Assembly: GCA_051881815.1 (NCBI GenBank)
Contig: JBJEQP010000026.1
Coordinates: 12,533-76,532, forward strand
DNA length: 64,000 nt
Source of the DNA: UMGS363 sp051881815
Lineage (GTDB): Bacteria; Bacillota; Clostridia; Oscillospirales; Ruminococcaceae
Reading direction: 5' to 3'
Each line of letters begins with the position of its first letter. Position 1 is the first letter of the stretch. This document shows, in pieces, positions 1 through 7,995 of this stretch. Below the pieces are notes generated by a model. The model saw only the letters and a list, made by a program, of their open reading frames with translations, ran no database searches and was not told the origin of the DNA. Made by a program: the position numbers and the translations under genes.

Positions 1-822
1 GTTCACGTTCACACCGACCACCCCGGAAAGGCTATCGAAGAAGGTATCCTCTTCGGCGCACTCACAAACCTTAAAATAGACAATATGCGCCACCAGCATA
101 AGAACAAGCAGAAGGAAGCTGCCGTTATGAAGGTGCGTGAATTCACCCCTGCTGCGCCTGAAAAGCCTTACGGATTTGTTGCCGTTGCATCGGGAAAGGG
201 AATTGAAGACCTCTTCACAAACCTCGGCGCAGATAATATCGTAACAGGCGGTCAGACGATGAACCCCTCCACGGACGATATCCTGAAAGCTATCCTCGCA
301 ACTCCTGCAGAAACCGTCTTTGTGCTCCCGAACAACAAAAACATCATCATGGCAGCCGAACAGGCAGTAAAGCTTGCCGACAGACGTGTCTGCGTGCTCC
401 AGACCAAAACAATACCGCAGGGTCTTACCGCAATGATGAACTTCGACCCATCTGCGGATTATGAATCCAACCGTATGAATATGTCAAAGGCTCTCGAGAA
501 CGTTTCAACAGGACTTGTGACCTTTGCAGCCCGTGACAGCGACTTTGACGGAAAGAACATCAAAAAGGGCGAAATACTCGGACTTGAGAACGGAAAGCTT
601 GCCGTGACCGACAGGGAAGTCACAAAAGCAGCCTATAAGCTCATCAAGAAGATGATAACGGGCGATTCTTCCTTTGTTACCATTATCAGCGGCGCAGATA
701 CCAATGATGAGAACACCGAAGCTCTCACCGAGCTTGTCCGGACAAAATTCGGAGATAAGGTTGAAATAATGAATGTCAACGGCGGTCAGCCTGTTTACTA
801 TTATATTATTTCAGTTGAGTAA
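1..822 (+). CDS. fakA: Fatty acid kinase catalytic subunit FakA (C-terminal part, truncated by window edge)
   Basis: Reading frame 1 is open from base 1 to a TAA at 820-822 and gives 273 residues with no start, so the N-terminal DAK2/DhaL kinase domain lies outside the window. The first visible residues (VHVHTDHPGKAIEEG, then NMRHQH) match the end of the kinase half of the FakA/YloV family; the rest is the middle and C-terminal domain. FakA phosphorylates fatty acids bound to a DegV-type FakB partner in the cytoplasm, feeding them into phospholipid synthesis. No fakB is visible here. The family call rests on recalled sequence similarity. A strong hairpin follows the stop. Confidence 0.82.
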   Translation, partial: VHVHTDHPGKAIEEGILFGALTNLKIDNMRHQHKNKQKEAAVMKVREFTPAAPEKPYGFVAVASGKGIEDLFTNLGADNIVTGGQTMNPSTDDILKAILATPAETVFVLPNNKNIIMAAEQAVKLADRRVCVLQTKTIPQGLTAMMNFDPSADYESNRMNMSKALENVSTGLVTFAARDSDFDGKNIKKGEILGLENGKLAVTDREVTKAAYKLIKKMITGDSSFVTIISGADTNDENTEALTELVRTKFGDKVEIMNVNGGQPVYYYIISVE

Positions 823-826
823 AAAC

Positions 827-859
827 GACCTCCTCGGAGCAAATGTTAACGAGGAGGTC
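827..859. other. Hairpin after fakA
   Basis: Perfect 10-bp inverted repeat (827-836 against 850-859, 13-base loop) starting four bases after the fakA stop. It lacks a following T run, so it may stabilise the 3' end rather than terminate alone. Confidence 0.5.
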
Positions 860-874
860 ATATTCTTGTAAACG

Positions 875-911
875 AAAACTGTGTATGCACAATTTGCATA
901 CACAGTTTTTT
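875..911 (+). terminator. Intrinsic terminator between convergent fakA and mcp
   Basis: A 15-bp perfect stem (875-889 with 895-909, 5-base loop) runs into six T residues on the plus strand. It lies between two genes that point at each other and could work in both directions, though the T run is better on the plus strand. Confidence 0.8.
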
Positions 912-912
912 A

Positions 913-2862
913 TCAAAGTATCTTGAACATCGAAACCTGTTCCGAGAGAACCTGTGACTGTCCGTTAAGCTCTTCGCAGGATGCAGCACTTTCTTCTGCC
1001 GTAGCGGAGTTCTGCTGAACGACCTCGGATATTTGTGCGATGCCCGAATTGATCTGTCCGATAGCAGAAGCCTGTTCCTCCGAAGCTGCGTGAATCTTTC
1101 CGACAAGCTCCTTTGAAGTTGCAGACATTTCCGATACCTTTCCCATAAGCTCGACCGTATTTGCAACGACCTCGCTGCCCCTTGCAACGGATTCCATGGT
1201 TTCATTGATGATAGCAGCAGTTCTCTTGGTAGCTTCGTCCGACTTGATAGCAAGATTTCTTACCTCGTCCGCAACTACTGCGAAGCCCTTGCCTGCTTCA
1301 CCTGCTCTTGCAGCCTCAACAGCAGCATTGAGTGCAAGGATATTTGTCTGGAACGCGATATCTTCGATTGTCTTTATGATGTTGTTGATCTGATCGGATT
1401 TTACTCTGATATCCTCCATAGCAACACGCATACGCTCCATTTCCGCAGCCTGTTCGCTGATAAGCGCATCGGACTGTGAAGCGCAGTTGTCTGCTTCTCT
1501 TGCATTTTCGGTATTGTTGCCGATCTTCTCTGCGACCTCGCTGATAGTAGCCGAAAGCTCCTCGATCGCAGCAGCCTGACGGGTTGTACCCTCCGCAAGA
1601 AGCTGTGAACCGTTGGCGATCTGCGATGAACCTGCCGATACTTCGCTCGCCGAAGCATTGATACCGTCGATAACACTGCTGAGCCTGGTGCGTATCTCAT
1701 TGATCGAATCCTTCAATGCAATAAAATCACCGTTGTAATTGACCTCCGGCTCGACCGTAAAGTCGCCGTCTGCCATTGCAGAGGTAACTCTGTTGATATC
1801 GGCAACATACGCTTCGAGAGCGTCCTTCATCTTTATCATTCCATCAAGCATCTTGCCTATTTCATCTTTTGAATACTTGATATCGGATACGTCGAACATA
1901 ATGTTTCCGTCAGCCATTTTAGTAAGAATATCGCAGGCCTGAGAAACAGGTTTTGAAATACGCTTGATAATATAATATATAAGAAATGCTCCGCAGACAA
2001 CGCAGGCAGAAATACCGATAATGACCGAAATAACAACAACGCCGCGTGCATTTGCATCATTTTCTGCTGTTGTAGTTCCGCAGAATATCGCACCGATTAT
2101 GTTATCATTCTGATCCCTGAAAGGCTCATATATAGTATAATAGTTCTCCCCGAGAATATTGGCTCTGCCGTGATATTTTTCACCGCCGTCGATAACGATC
2201 TGCTTGACCTTATCCGACATCTGAGTTCCGATGGCTCTCTCGCCGTTTTCGTCCATAATCGTTGTGGAGATTCGTGTATCTCCGCCGAAAATAGTAATGT
2301 CAAAGTTTACAACACTCTTTATCTCATCGAGCACATGGGGACGGGTGAAATCGACCGCAATTATCTCCTTGCCGACAGGATAACTAAGGCTGTTAAGAAC
2401 AGGCATTACGCAAACATAATATATTTCGTTCCCGTTCATCACATAGCCTTCATAGTTGTCATTTTCAACCAGCGGTTTGAAAAAATCAACGTCAATGCCT
2501 TCGCTTGACCATAAAATGTTCCCGTCTGAATCAGTGAAAATACCTATGTAACTGTCATTCGATATTTCCTCGGAAAATCTGTCACCAATAACATTTCCTC
2601 GGTCAACATCGAACGCACGACTGAAATCCTTGTTTTCACATAGATCAGCCGCAATAGTCTTTACATTGTTTTCGGCAGAGGTAATTTCGTCCTTGATAAG
2701 ATTGATGCCTATAGCTGCTTCGTTTTCAAGAGCCTCGGTGTTCATCTTAATAAGTCGCATTGCAGAAGAAATAATAACGAGCGTTACCGCAAGAATTATC
2801 GACGCATCGATAACTATCACTAAGTTTCGCCCGAGTATCCCCATACGTCCTTTTTTTGCCAT
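913..2862 (-). CDS. Methyl-accepting chemotaxis protein
   Basis: 649 residues with classical receptor layout: short cytoplasmic start, membrane segment at about 10-30, an extracellular single-Cache-like sensor domain, a second membrane segment near 275-300, a HAMP linker, and a long coiled-coil signalling domain. The hairpin tip that contacts CheA/CheW is recognisable (IAFQTNILALNAAVEAARAG). The protein senses an extracellular ligand and controls CheA activity; the ligand cannot be read from the sequence. A GAGGTGA ribosome site precedes the ATG. No che or flagellar operon is adjacent, but a FliD-like gene lies nearby at 4844. Confidence 0.93.
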   Translation of the reverse strand: MAKKGRMGILGRNLVIVIDASIILAVTLVIISSAMRLIKMNTEALENEAAIGINLIKDEITSAENNVKTIAADLCENKDFSRAFDVDRGNVIGDRFSEEISNDSYIGIFTDSDGNILWSSEGIDVDFFKPLVENDNYEGYVMNGNEIYYVCVMPVLNSLSYPVGKEIIAVDFTRPHVLDEIKSVVNFDITIFGGDTRISTTIMDENGERAIGTQMSDKVKQIVIDGGEKYHGRANILGENYYTIYEPFRDQNDNIIGAIFCGTTTAENDANARGVVVISVIIGISACVVCGAFLIYYIIKRISKPVSQACDILTKMADGNIMFDVSDIKYSKDEIGKMLDGMIKMKDALEAYVADINRVTSAMADGDFTVEPEVNYNGDFIALKDSINEIRTRLSSVIDGINASASEVSAGSSQIANGSQLLAEGTTRQAAAIEELSATISEVAEKIGNNTENAREADNCASQSDALISEQAAEMERMRVAMEDIRVKSDQINNIIKTIEDIAFQTNILALNAAVEAARAGEAGKGFAVVADEVRNLAIKSDEATKRTAAIINETMESVARGSEVVANTVELMGKVSEMSATSKELVGKIHAASEEQASAIGQINSGIAQISEVVQQNSATAEESAASCEELNGQSQVLSEQVSMFKIL

Positions 2863-2993
2863 AGAATCACCTCATAAAAATTAATGTCCGCACAGAAGTG
2901 CTTAATATGTTGTTTATAATTTTAGCATATTGCTATTGAAAAGTCAACAGTTCACATAAAAATTGTTCATTATCAACAAAAACAAGCCAATAT

Positions 2994-3641
2994 TTACGGC
3001 ATCAAGAAACCGTTTTCGATTGCTTTGTCAAGCAGATAATCGACCATTCTGCCGAGTTCTGCCGAACCGTCTTTTACTTTGTCGAAACGCTTTCTGACCT
3101 GTTCGGAGCTTACGCCGTGTTCTTTCCACGAATACCCCTCTCTCGAATAGTTGAGCAGAAGCGGCTGGATCCTGTCCATCGCATTGGAAAAACGAGCCTC
3201 GGGAGTGTCGTTTCTCTCGAATTCGTCCCAAAGCTCACGGTACTCCCTGCCCTGCTCTTCGGGCAGCATACCGAATATCTTTTCGGCAGCGGCGTTTTCA
3301 CGCTCCTTCTTGGTCTTTGCACCCTCATCGTCATAGCAGTAGGTGTCGCCTGCATAAATCTCCACCGCATCGTGAACAAGCACCATTTTCATCACCTTTG
3401 TTATGTCAACAGGCTCGTTGGAATACTCCGAAAGCACCGCTGCGGCGATCGCAAGCGAAAACGAGTGTTCAGCGTCGTTTTCACGTCTGGGAAGCGGCTT
3501 TTTCTCCTTAAAATTATCATCAAATTCCTTTGAACCCTGCGGAAGATCGTCGCAAAGAATATAGGTCTGACGATAAACGTTTTTCAGCTTGTCGAGCGTG
3601 AGCAGAAACTCAAGCTGCTTGTTAAGGCGTTCGTTTTCCAT
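2994..3641 (-). CDS. HD-domain phosphohydrolase (YfbR/HDDC2-like)
   Basis: 215 residues. The metal-binding HD residues are visible in order: H in DAEHSFSLA, HD in LVHDAVEIYAGD, and the distal D in NAMDRIQPL, the pattern of the YfbR/HDDC2 type 5'-deoxynucleotidase-like family. Expected role is hydrolysis of a nucleoside monophosphate or related phosphate ester in the cytosol; substrate unknown. Its ATG directly abuts the stop codon of the upstream dehydrogenase gene (3642), and its GGGAGAGG ribosome site lies inside that gene, so the two are probably translationally coupled. Confidence 0.82.
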   Translation of the reverse strand: MENERLNKQLEFLLTLDKLKNVYRQTYILCDDLPQGSKEFDDNFKEKKPLPRRENDAEHSFSLAIAAAVLSEYSNEPVDITKVMKMVLVHDAVEIYAGDTYCYDDEGAKTKKERENAAAEKIFGMLPEEQGREYRELWDEFERNDTPEARFSNAMDRIQPLLLNYSREGYSWKEHGVSSEQVRKRFDKVKDGSAELGRMVDYLLDKAIENGFLMP

Positions 3642-4400
3642 TTAAACCTCTCCCTTTTTCTTCTGCATATAACCTGCGATCTTCGCAAGAAGCATCGGCG
3701 GAACAAAGCCTGCGCTGTAGTCTGCGATTTTCATTTTCAGCGTTGGGATAATAAGCGTTTTCCCTGCAAACATCCCCTTAACACCGCATTTTGCCGCATA
3801 TTCAGCCGAAATTCCTTTCAGTGCAAACGAAACTCCTGCCGTATCGTTGAAATTCGTATCAACAGGTCCGGGGCAAAGCGCACTCACAGAAACCTTGCTG
3901 CCTTCGCTTTTAAGCTCGGAGCTTACAGCCTCGGTCAGGCGGACAACATAGTTTTTCGTGCTGTAATATGTCGCCATATACGGACCCGGCATAAAGCCTG
4001 CCGAAGAAGCGACATTCAGAATATATCCTCTGTCACGCTTGCGGAAATCCTTTAGAAAAAGCTTCTGCAGAATGTGAACAGCCGTAACGTTCACGCTTAT
4101 CATATTGATCTCTCGTTCAAGATCCGTTTCGGCAAATTTACCGAACAGTCCGAAGCCTGCGTTGTTCACCAGTATATCAATATCATATTTTTTTGCCTCG
4201 CAATAAAGCCTATAGCATTCCTCGGGCTTGGAAAGATCAGCAGGGATTATCTTCACCCTTCTTTCACCGATCTCGTCACGAAGTTCTTTAAGAGCTTCAT
4301 AATTTCTTCCGGAAATAACGAGCCTTACTCCTCTTTTCGCAAGCTCACGGGCGATCTCACGTCCTATCCCCGAGCTTGCGCCCGTAATAAGCGCTGTCAT
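3642..4400 (-). CDS. Short-chain dehydrogenase/reductase
   Basis: 252 residues of SDR fold: NAD(P)-binding TGASSGIG at residues 6-13, NNAG near 88-91, and the catalytic Y-x-x-x-K as YYSTK. The N-terminal ISGRN after the second strand favours NADP. The C-terminal part (PPMLLAKIAGYMQ) resembles DltE/YqjQ-type SDRs. Substrate unknown. The start has GAGGGAT twelve bases upstream. It is followed without a gap by an HD hydrolase and preceded by an Spx/ArsC-like gene 16 bases upstream, so 4761-2994 reads as one leftward unit. Confidence 0.87.
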   Translation of the reverse strand: MTALITGASSGIGREIARELAKRGVRLVISGRNYEALKELRDEIGERRVKIIPADLSKPEECYRLYCEAKKYDIDILVNNAGFGLFGKFAETDLEREINMISVNVTAVHILQKLFLKDFRKRDRGYILNVASSAGFMPGPYMATYYSTKNYVVRLTEAVSSELKSEGSKVSVSALCPGPVDTNFNDTAGVSFALKGISAEYAAKCGVKGMFAGKTLIIPTLKMKIADYSAGFVPPMLLAKIAGYMQKKKGEV

Positions 4401-4416
4401 AAACTATCCCTCACTC

Positions 4417-4761
4417 TCATTTATTTTCCCTAATAAATTCTTCCCACTTTTCGGGGGAAAATCCCACCGCAGCCTTTTTGCCGCAGCGAACGATGGGTGT
4501 TCTGTACAGCTTCGGACATTCGCAAAGCTTGTCATACTTTGCGTCGTCAAGAAGATATTTTATATTGCAGTAGTCCTTTGAATTTGTGTCAATGACCATA
4601 TCAATTCCGCCGAGCGCCTTAACAACGCTGTCAAATTCTCCCTTGCTCATTCCTTTGGAAAGAATATCAATGCTCTGAACTTTGATGTTTCTCTCCTTGA
4701 ACCAGCGTTCCGCCTTTTTTGTATCGAAGCATTTCGATTTACCGAATATCTGAATCGCCAT
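4417..4761 (-). CDS. ArsC/Spx-family thioredoxin-fold protein
   Basis: 114 residues, the usual length of the ArsC/Spx/YffB family. It begins with a beta strand and a single cysteine (FGKSKCFDTKKAERWF). The second cysteine of the Spx CxxC is replaced by threonine. The RTPIVRCGKKAAVGF segment is the family's conserved cis-proline loop, with an arginine ahead of the proline. More likely a reductase-like or regulatory protein than a true arsenate reductase; no ars genes are nearby. GGAGAAAGCT precedes the ATG. It lies just downstream of a terminator that ends the FliD-like gene. Confidence 0.8.
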   Translation of the reverse strand: MAIQIFGKSKCFDTKKAERWFKERNIKVQSIDILSKGMSKGEFDSVVKALGGIDMVIDTNSKDYCNIKYLLDDAKYDKLCECPKLYRTPIVRCGKKAAVGFSPEKWEEFIRENK

Positions 4762-4777
4762 AGCTTTCTCCCTTTAT

Positions 4778-4816
4778 AAAAAAATCACTGCCGCACCGTT
4801 GCGGCAGCGATGTGAT
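4778..4816 (-). terminator. Intrinsic terminator of the FliD-like gene
   Basis: GC-rich stem (4788-4794 with 4801-4807) followed, on the minus strand, by seven T residues (A run 4778-4784 on the plus strand). It separates the FliD-like gene from the ArsC/Spx-like gene. Confidence 0.8.
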
Positions 4817-4843
4817 ATTATAGTGTTCTCTTATAGGGTTCCC

Positions 4844-5542
4844 TTAAATCTTTTCGCTGAACAATGAGCTTAAAGAGTACATAGTTCCGATATCGAACTT
4901 GCCCTCCTGATTGTAGTTGACTACCTGTGCTTTGAGATTTGCAGCCTTGCTTATCTGCGTTGCTCTGTCAGCAGCCTTTGCGGAGAATGAATAGGTTCCG
5001 CCGAGGAGCGACTTCACCGCATTGGTGTCGGCACCCTTGAGAGTGTCCTCGTTCACGGTCAGCTTGTTGTCCGAACCTACCTTTAAGCCGATCCTGCCGA
5101 GTGCGGAAGCATAAGCCTTTGCTGTATTAGTCATATAAAGACCCTTTTTGAGTGCGTCAACGCTCTCCGACTTCTGAAGGCTGTCGATGACCGAGTTGTA
5201 GTCCTCAACAAAGCTGTTCACATTCGAAACAAGCTTGTCTTTGTCCTCAAAATCGGTCTTTGATGCGGCTGCAAGCTTGGAAGCGCTCTTTCCGAGGTCA
5301 AACGCATCGGAAGCGAGCTTCTTTTCGCTCTCGTATGTTCCGACATCACTGCCCGAAAAAGCCTTCTCGTACTCCTTTATCATATTTTTCTGATAATCCT
5401 TGGAGCGCACCTGATCCGCCTTTTTCATAAGGGCAAGAAGATCGCTTGTCGAATTGGTCTGTGCATAATTCTTTTTGTTATAATTCGATGAAAGAAGAGA
5501 AGTGTACATTGCGTTGGACTTGTATGCGTTTATTCCGTACAT
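4844..5542 (-). CDS. FliD-like (flagellar cap/hook-associated type) protein, unassigned
   Basis: 232 residues, no signal peptide or membrane segment. The centre (VNSFVEDYNSVIDSL, then RIGLKVGSDNKLTVNEDTL) resembles the C-terminal part of flagellar cap proteins FliD, where coiled segments flank a long insertion. The N-terminal part is low-complexity (YKSNAMYTSLLSSNYNKKNY) and not recognised. At half the length of FliD it is probably not a complete cap protein; such short FliD-like proteins occur in clostridia without a known job. AAAGGAGG lies nine bases before the ATG, and a 182-bp repeat begins just upstream of that site. Confidence 0.55.
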   Translation of the reverse strand: MYGINAYKSNAMYTSLLSSNYNKKNYAQTNSTSDLLALMKKADQVRSKDYQKNMIKEYEKAFSGSDVGTYESEKKLASDAFDLGKSASKLAAASKTDFEDKDKLVSNVNSFVEDYNSVIDSLQKSESVDALKKGLYMTNTAKAYASALGRIGLKVGSDNKLTVNEDTLKGADTNAVKSLLGGTYSFSAKAADRATQISKAANLKAQVVNYNQEGKFDIGTMYSLSSLFSEKI

Positions 5543-5560
5543 TGCCGTTTTCCTCCTTTA

Positions 5561-5742
5561 GTGAACCTCTAAAAACCTCCTTCACGGCATATTTTCTATG
5601 CCTTGCATCATCTGCTGCGTTAACAAACCTTGTAATACATCAAGTATTCCTGCGGTTTGTTGCCTTGCAGCTGATACAAGTCATGTACGAAAATCTGCGA
5701 GCAATACAAAGTATTGCTTTGTCTCGGTTTTTAGAGAACCAC
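5561..5742. repeat. 182-bp palindromic (MITE-like) intergenic element
   Basis: The ends are imperfect inverted repeats sharing CTCTAAAAACC (left 5567-5577, right complement ending at 5741). Inside are further inverted repeats: AACAAACC with GGTTTGTT, and a perfect GCAATAC/GTATTGC hairpin at 5701-5717. It fills the whole gap between the stop of the gene at 5744 and the ribosome site of the FliD-like gene. No open frame of note. Structure suggests a non-autonomous mobile repeat; no second copy is in the window. Confidence 0.55.
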
Positions 5743-5743
5743 T

Positions 5744-7006
5744 TTATTTATCGTTCTGCTGTGCAAGATTTGTCTTTGCGGTCGAAAGCATTAGCTTTAT
5801 TCTGTTTTCCTGATTTACCCTTGTTGCGCCCGGGTCATAGTCGATCGCAACGATATTCGCATCGGGATAAACGTTGCGTATCTTTCTTATCATGCCCTTG
5901 CCGATGATATGATTGGGCAGACAGCCGAACGGCTGCGCACATATAATATTGTTTACGCCGCTGCCGATAAGCTCGACCATTTCGGCGGTAAGGAGCCAGC
6001 CTTCGCCCATTTTATTCGCAGGCGAAACATATTCCTTGCTGTTTTCCTTCGTTTCGTCAAAATGCGCAGGCGCTCTGAAACGTGAATCCTCGAATGCATT
6101 TATCATTATATCCTGCATCTTTTTAAGGAATATTTCAAGCGCACCCGAGCCTATGTATTTCTTGTATGCGATATGATAAAGCTGCGTATCGACAACGTGG
6201 TGATCGCACATAAATATGATAAAGTCAAGAAGTCCCGGAACAACAGGCTCAACGTCTTCGCTTCGGAGGAATTCTTCAAGGCAGTTGTTACCGAGCGGTG
6301 CATACTTGATGTATATCTCTCCGACGATGCCGACCTTTGCCTTTACGCTCGGGGTGTAAGCGATCTTTTCAAAGTCCTTGACCATCCGGAAAGCGTTTTT
6401 CTTGAACGAACCGATCGAGAAGCCCTCTTTGATGAGCTTGTTCTGCCAGTCTTCGATAAGCTTGTCGGTTTCGCCCTTGTTGTTTTCGTAGGGACGAACC
6501 TGATTTCCAGCCCACATAAGGATATCACCGTAGCAGATGCCGACGATAAGATCCTGAAGAAGCGGAAGAGAAAGCTTGAAGCCGGGGTTCTTTTCAAGAT
6601 TTGCGATATTAAGCGAAATAACGGGAACGAATTCCATCTTGTTATTTTTGAGAGCCTTGCGGAGAAGGTTTATGTAGTTTGAAGCTCTGCAGCCGCCGCC
6701 CGTCTGGGTTATCATAAGAGCGGTCTTGTGGATATCATATTCGCCCGATTTGAGTGCATCCATCATCTGTCCGATAACGAGAAGTGCAGGATAGCAGGTA
6801 TCGTTATGAACGTTGCGCAGACCCTCGTCAACGACCTTTCTGCCCGTTGAGGTGAGCAGCTTCATTCTATATCCGTGATTATTGAATATCTTTACGATAA
6901 GTGAAAAATGGATCGGGAGCATCTGCGGAACAAGTATCGTATACTCCTGCCTCATCTCTTCGGTGAAAAGCAAACGTCCCTGTTCATTATATACGAGTTC
7001 AGCCAT
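5744..7006 (-). CDS. Acyl-CoA dehydratase activase-related protein (2-hydroxyglutaryl-CoA dehydratase superfamily)
   Basis: 420 residues similar to the C-terminal portion of the large 'activase-related' proteins of the 2-hydroxyacyl-CoA dehydratase group (COG3580/3581 type). Conserved cysteines sit in NDTCYPA, GGGCRASNY and AQPFGCLPNHIIGKG, suitable for an iron-sulfur cluster. In many clostridia this portion is fused behind an ATPase activase domain; here it is a separate gene, and no activase is encoded nearby. Substrate and role are unknown. AGGAGC lies eight to ten bases before the ATG. Cytosolic, oxygen-sensitive if the cluster is present. Confidence 0.72.
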   Translation of the reverse strand: MAELVYNEQGRLLFTEEMRQEYTILVPQMLPIHFSLIVKIFNNHGYRMKLLTSTGRKVVDEGLRNVHNDTCYPALLVIGQMMDALKSGEYDIHKTALMITQTGGGCRASNYINLLRKALKNNKMEFVPVISLNIANLEKNPGFKLSLPLLQDLIVGICYGDILMWAGNQVRPYENNKGETDKLIEDWQNKLIKEGFSIGSFKKNAFRMVKDFEKIAYTPSVKAKVGIVGEIYIKYAPLGNNCLEEFLRSEDVEPVVPGLLDFIIFMCDHHVVDTQLYHIAYKKYIGSGALEIFLKKMQDIMINAFEDSRFRAPAHFDETKENSKEYVSPANKMGEGWLLTAEMVELIGSGVNNIICAQPFGCLPNHIIGKGMIRKIRNVYPDANIVAIDYDPGATRVNQENRIKLMLSTAKTNLAQQNDK

Positions 7007-7101
7007 TAAAATTAAGCTCCTTTGCTTAAAACGATATTATTATACCAATTAAATATATTATACCACAATGAACTGTTTTCGTCAATAGCGTGATCGGTAT
7101 T

Positions 7102-7974
7102 TTACAGTTTTTCGGCAATTTTCTTTATGTATTCGGCAAGCTCGCCGTGAAGCTCCTCATTCATAAGACCGACCTCGACCGAAGCCTTGATAATGCCTAT
7201 CCTGCTGCCCATATCGAAACGCTTCCCCGTGAAATCAACGCCTGTCATCCCCTCGGAAACAGCGACCTCACGCATAGCGTCCGTAAGCTGAAGCTCTCCG
7301 CCCTTCCCCTTCGGCGTCCTGCGCAGGACATCAAAGATATTCGGTTCAAGGATACATCTCCCGAGAATGGAAAAATCGGAAAATTCCTCACCTTCCCGAG
7401 GCTTTTCTATCATATCGGAAACAGCATAGATTCCGCTTTCCTCCATAGGTTCAAGCTTCAGCGAGTTATATTTGCAGATATCTTCATGCGGCACTCTGTT
7501 AATGCCGACAACGCTCTTTCCGTACTTTTCATAAGCACGGGCAAGCTGTCCGACAGCAGGGTCTTCGCCGATTATGACATCATCGCCGTACAGCACGGCA
7601 AAAGGCTCACCGTCCGCAAATTCCTCCGCACAGAGTATCGCACCGCCCAGCCCGTTCTGTACAGGCTGACGAACGAACGAAAAATTCGCAGCCGAATATA
7701 TTCTGCGGACATCTTCAAGCAGCTTTGTCTTTCCGCTTTCGGCAAGCTTTTCTTCCAGCTCGGGCGAACGCTTAAAATGCCCCTCGATAGCTTCTTTCCC
7801 TGCCGCAGTAATGATAAGAATGTCGGTGATACCTGCGGCTGCGCACTCCTCTGCGATATACTGTACCGCAGGCTTATCCACTATCGGGAACATCTCCTTC
7901 GGCACCGCTTTTGTCGCAGGAAGAAGCCTTGTTCCGAGTCCGCCTGCAGTGATGACCGCTTTTCTGATCTTCAT
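7102..7974 (-). CDS. galU: UTP--glucose-1-phosphate uridylyltransferase
   Basis: 290 residues, standard length for bacterial GalU. The N-terminus carries the nucleotide-binding signature (AGGLGTRLLPATKAVPKEM), followed by the family's VDKPAVQYI. It makes UDP-glucose from UTP and glucose 1-phosphate for glycolipids, polysaccharides and galactose use. Its start lies 21 bases after the stop of the zinc-finger membrane protein gene, so the two are likely cotranscribed leftward from the promoter at 9026-9054. Confidence 0.94.
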   Translation of the reverse strand: MKIRKAVITAGGLGTRLLPATKAVPKEMFPIVDKPAVQYIAEECAAAGITDILIITAAGKEAIEGHFKRSPELEEKLAESGKTKLLEDVRRIYSAANFSFVRQPVQNGLGGAILCAEEFADGEPFAVLYGDDVIIGEDPAVGQLARAYEKYGKSVVGINRVPHEDICKYNSLKLEPMEESGIYAVSDMIEKPREGEEFSDFSILGRCILEPNIFDVLRRTPKGKGGELQLTDAMREVAVSEGMTGVDFTGKRFDMGSRIGIIKASVEVGLMNEELHGELAEYIKKIAEKL

Positions 7975-7995
7975 CCTACCCCTGTCCTTTCGGTA

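Noticed and set aside
858..1253. Open frame opposite the chemoreceptor end
   Set aside because: Arg/Ser-rich shadow of the mcp gene in another frame, crossing a terminator.
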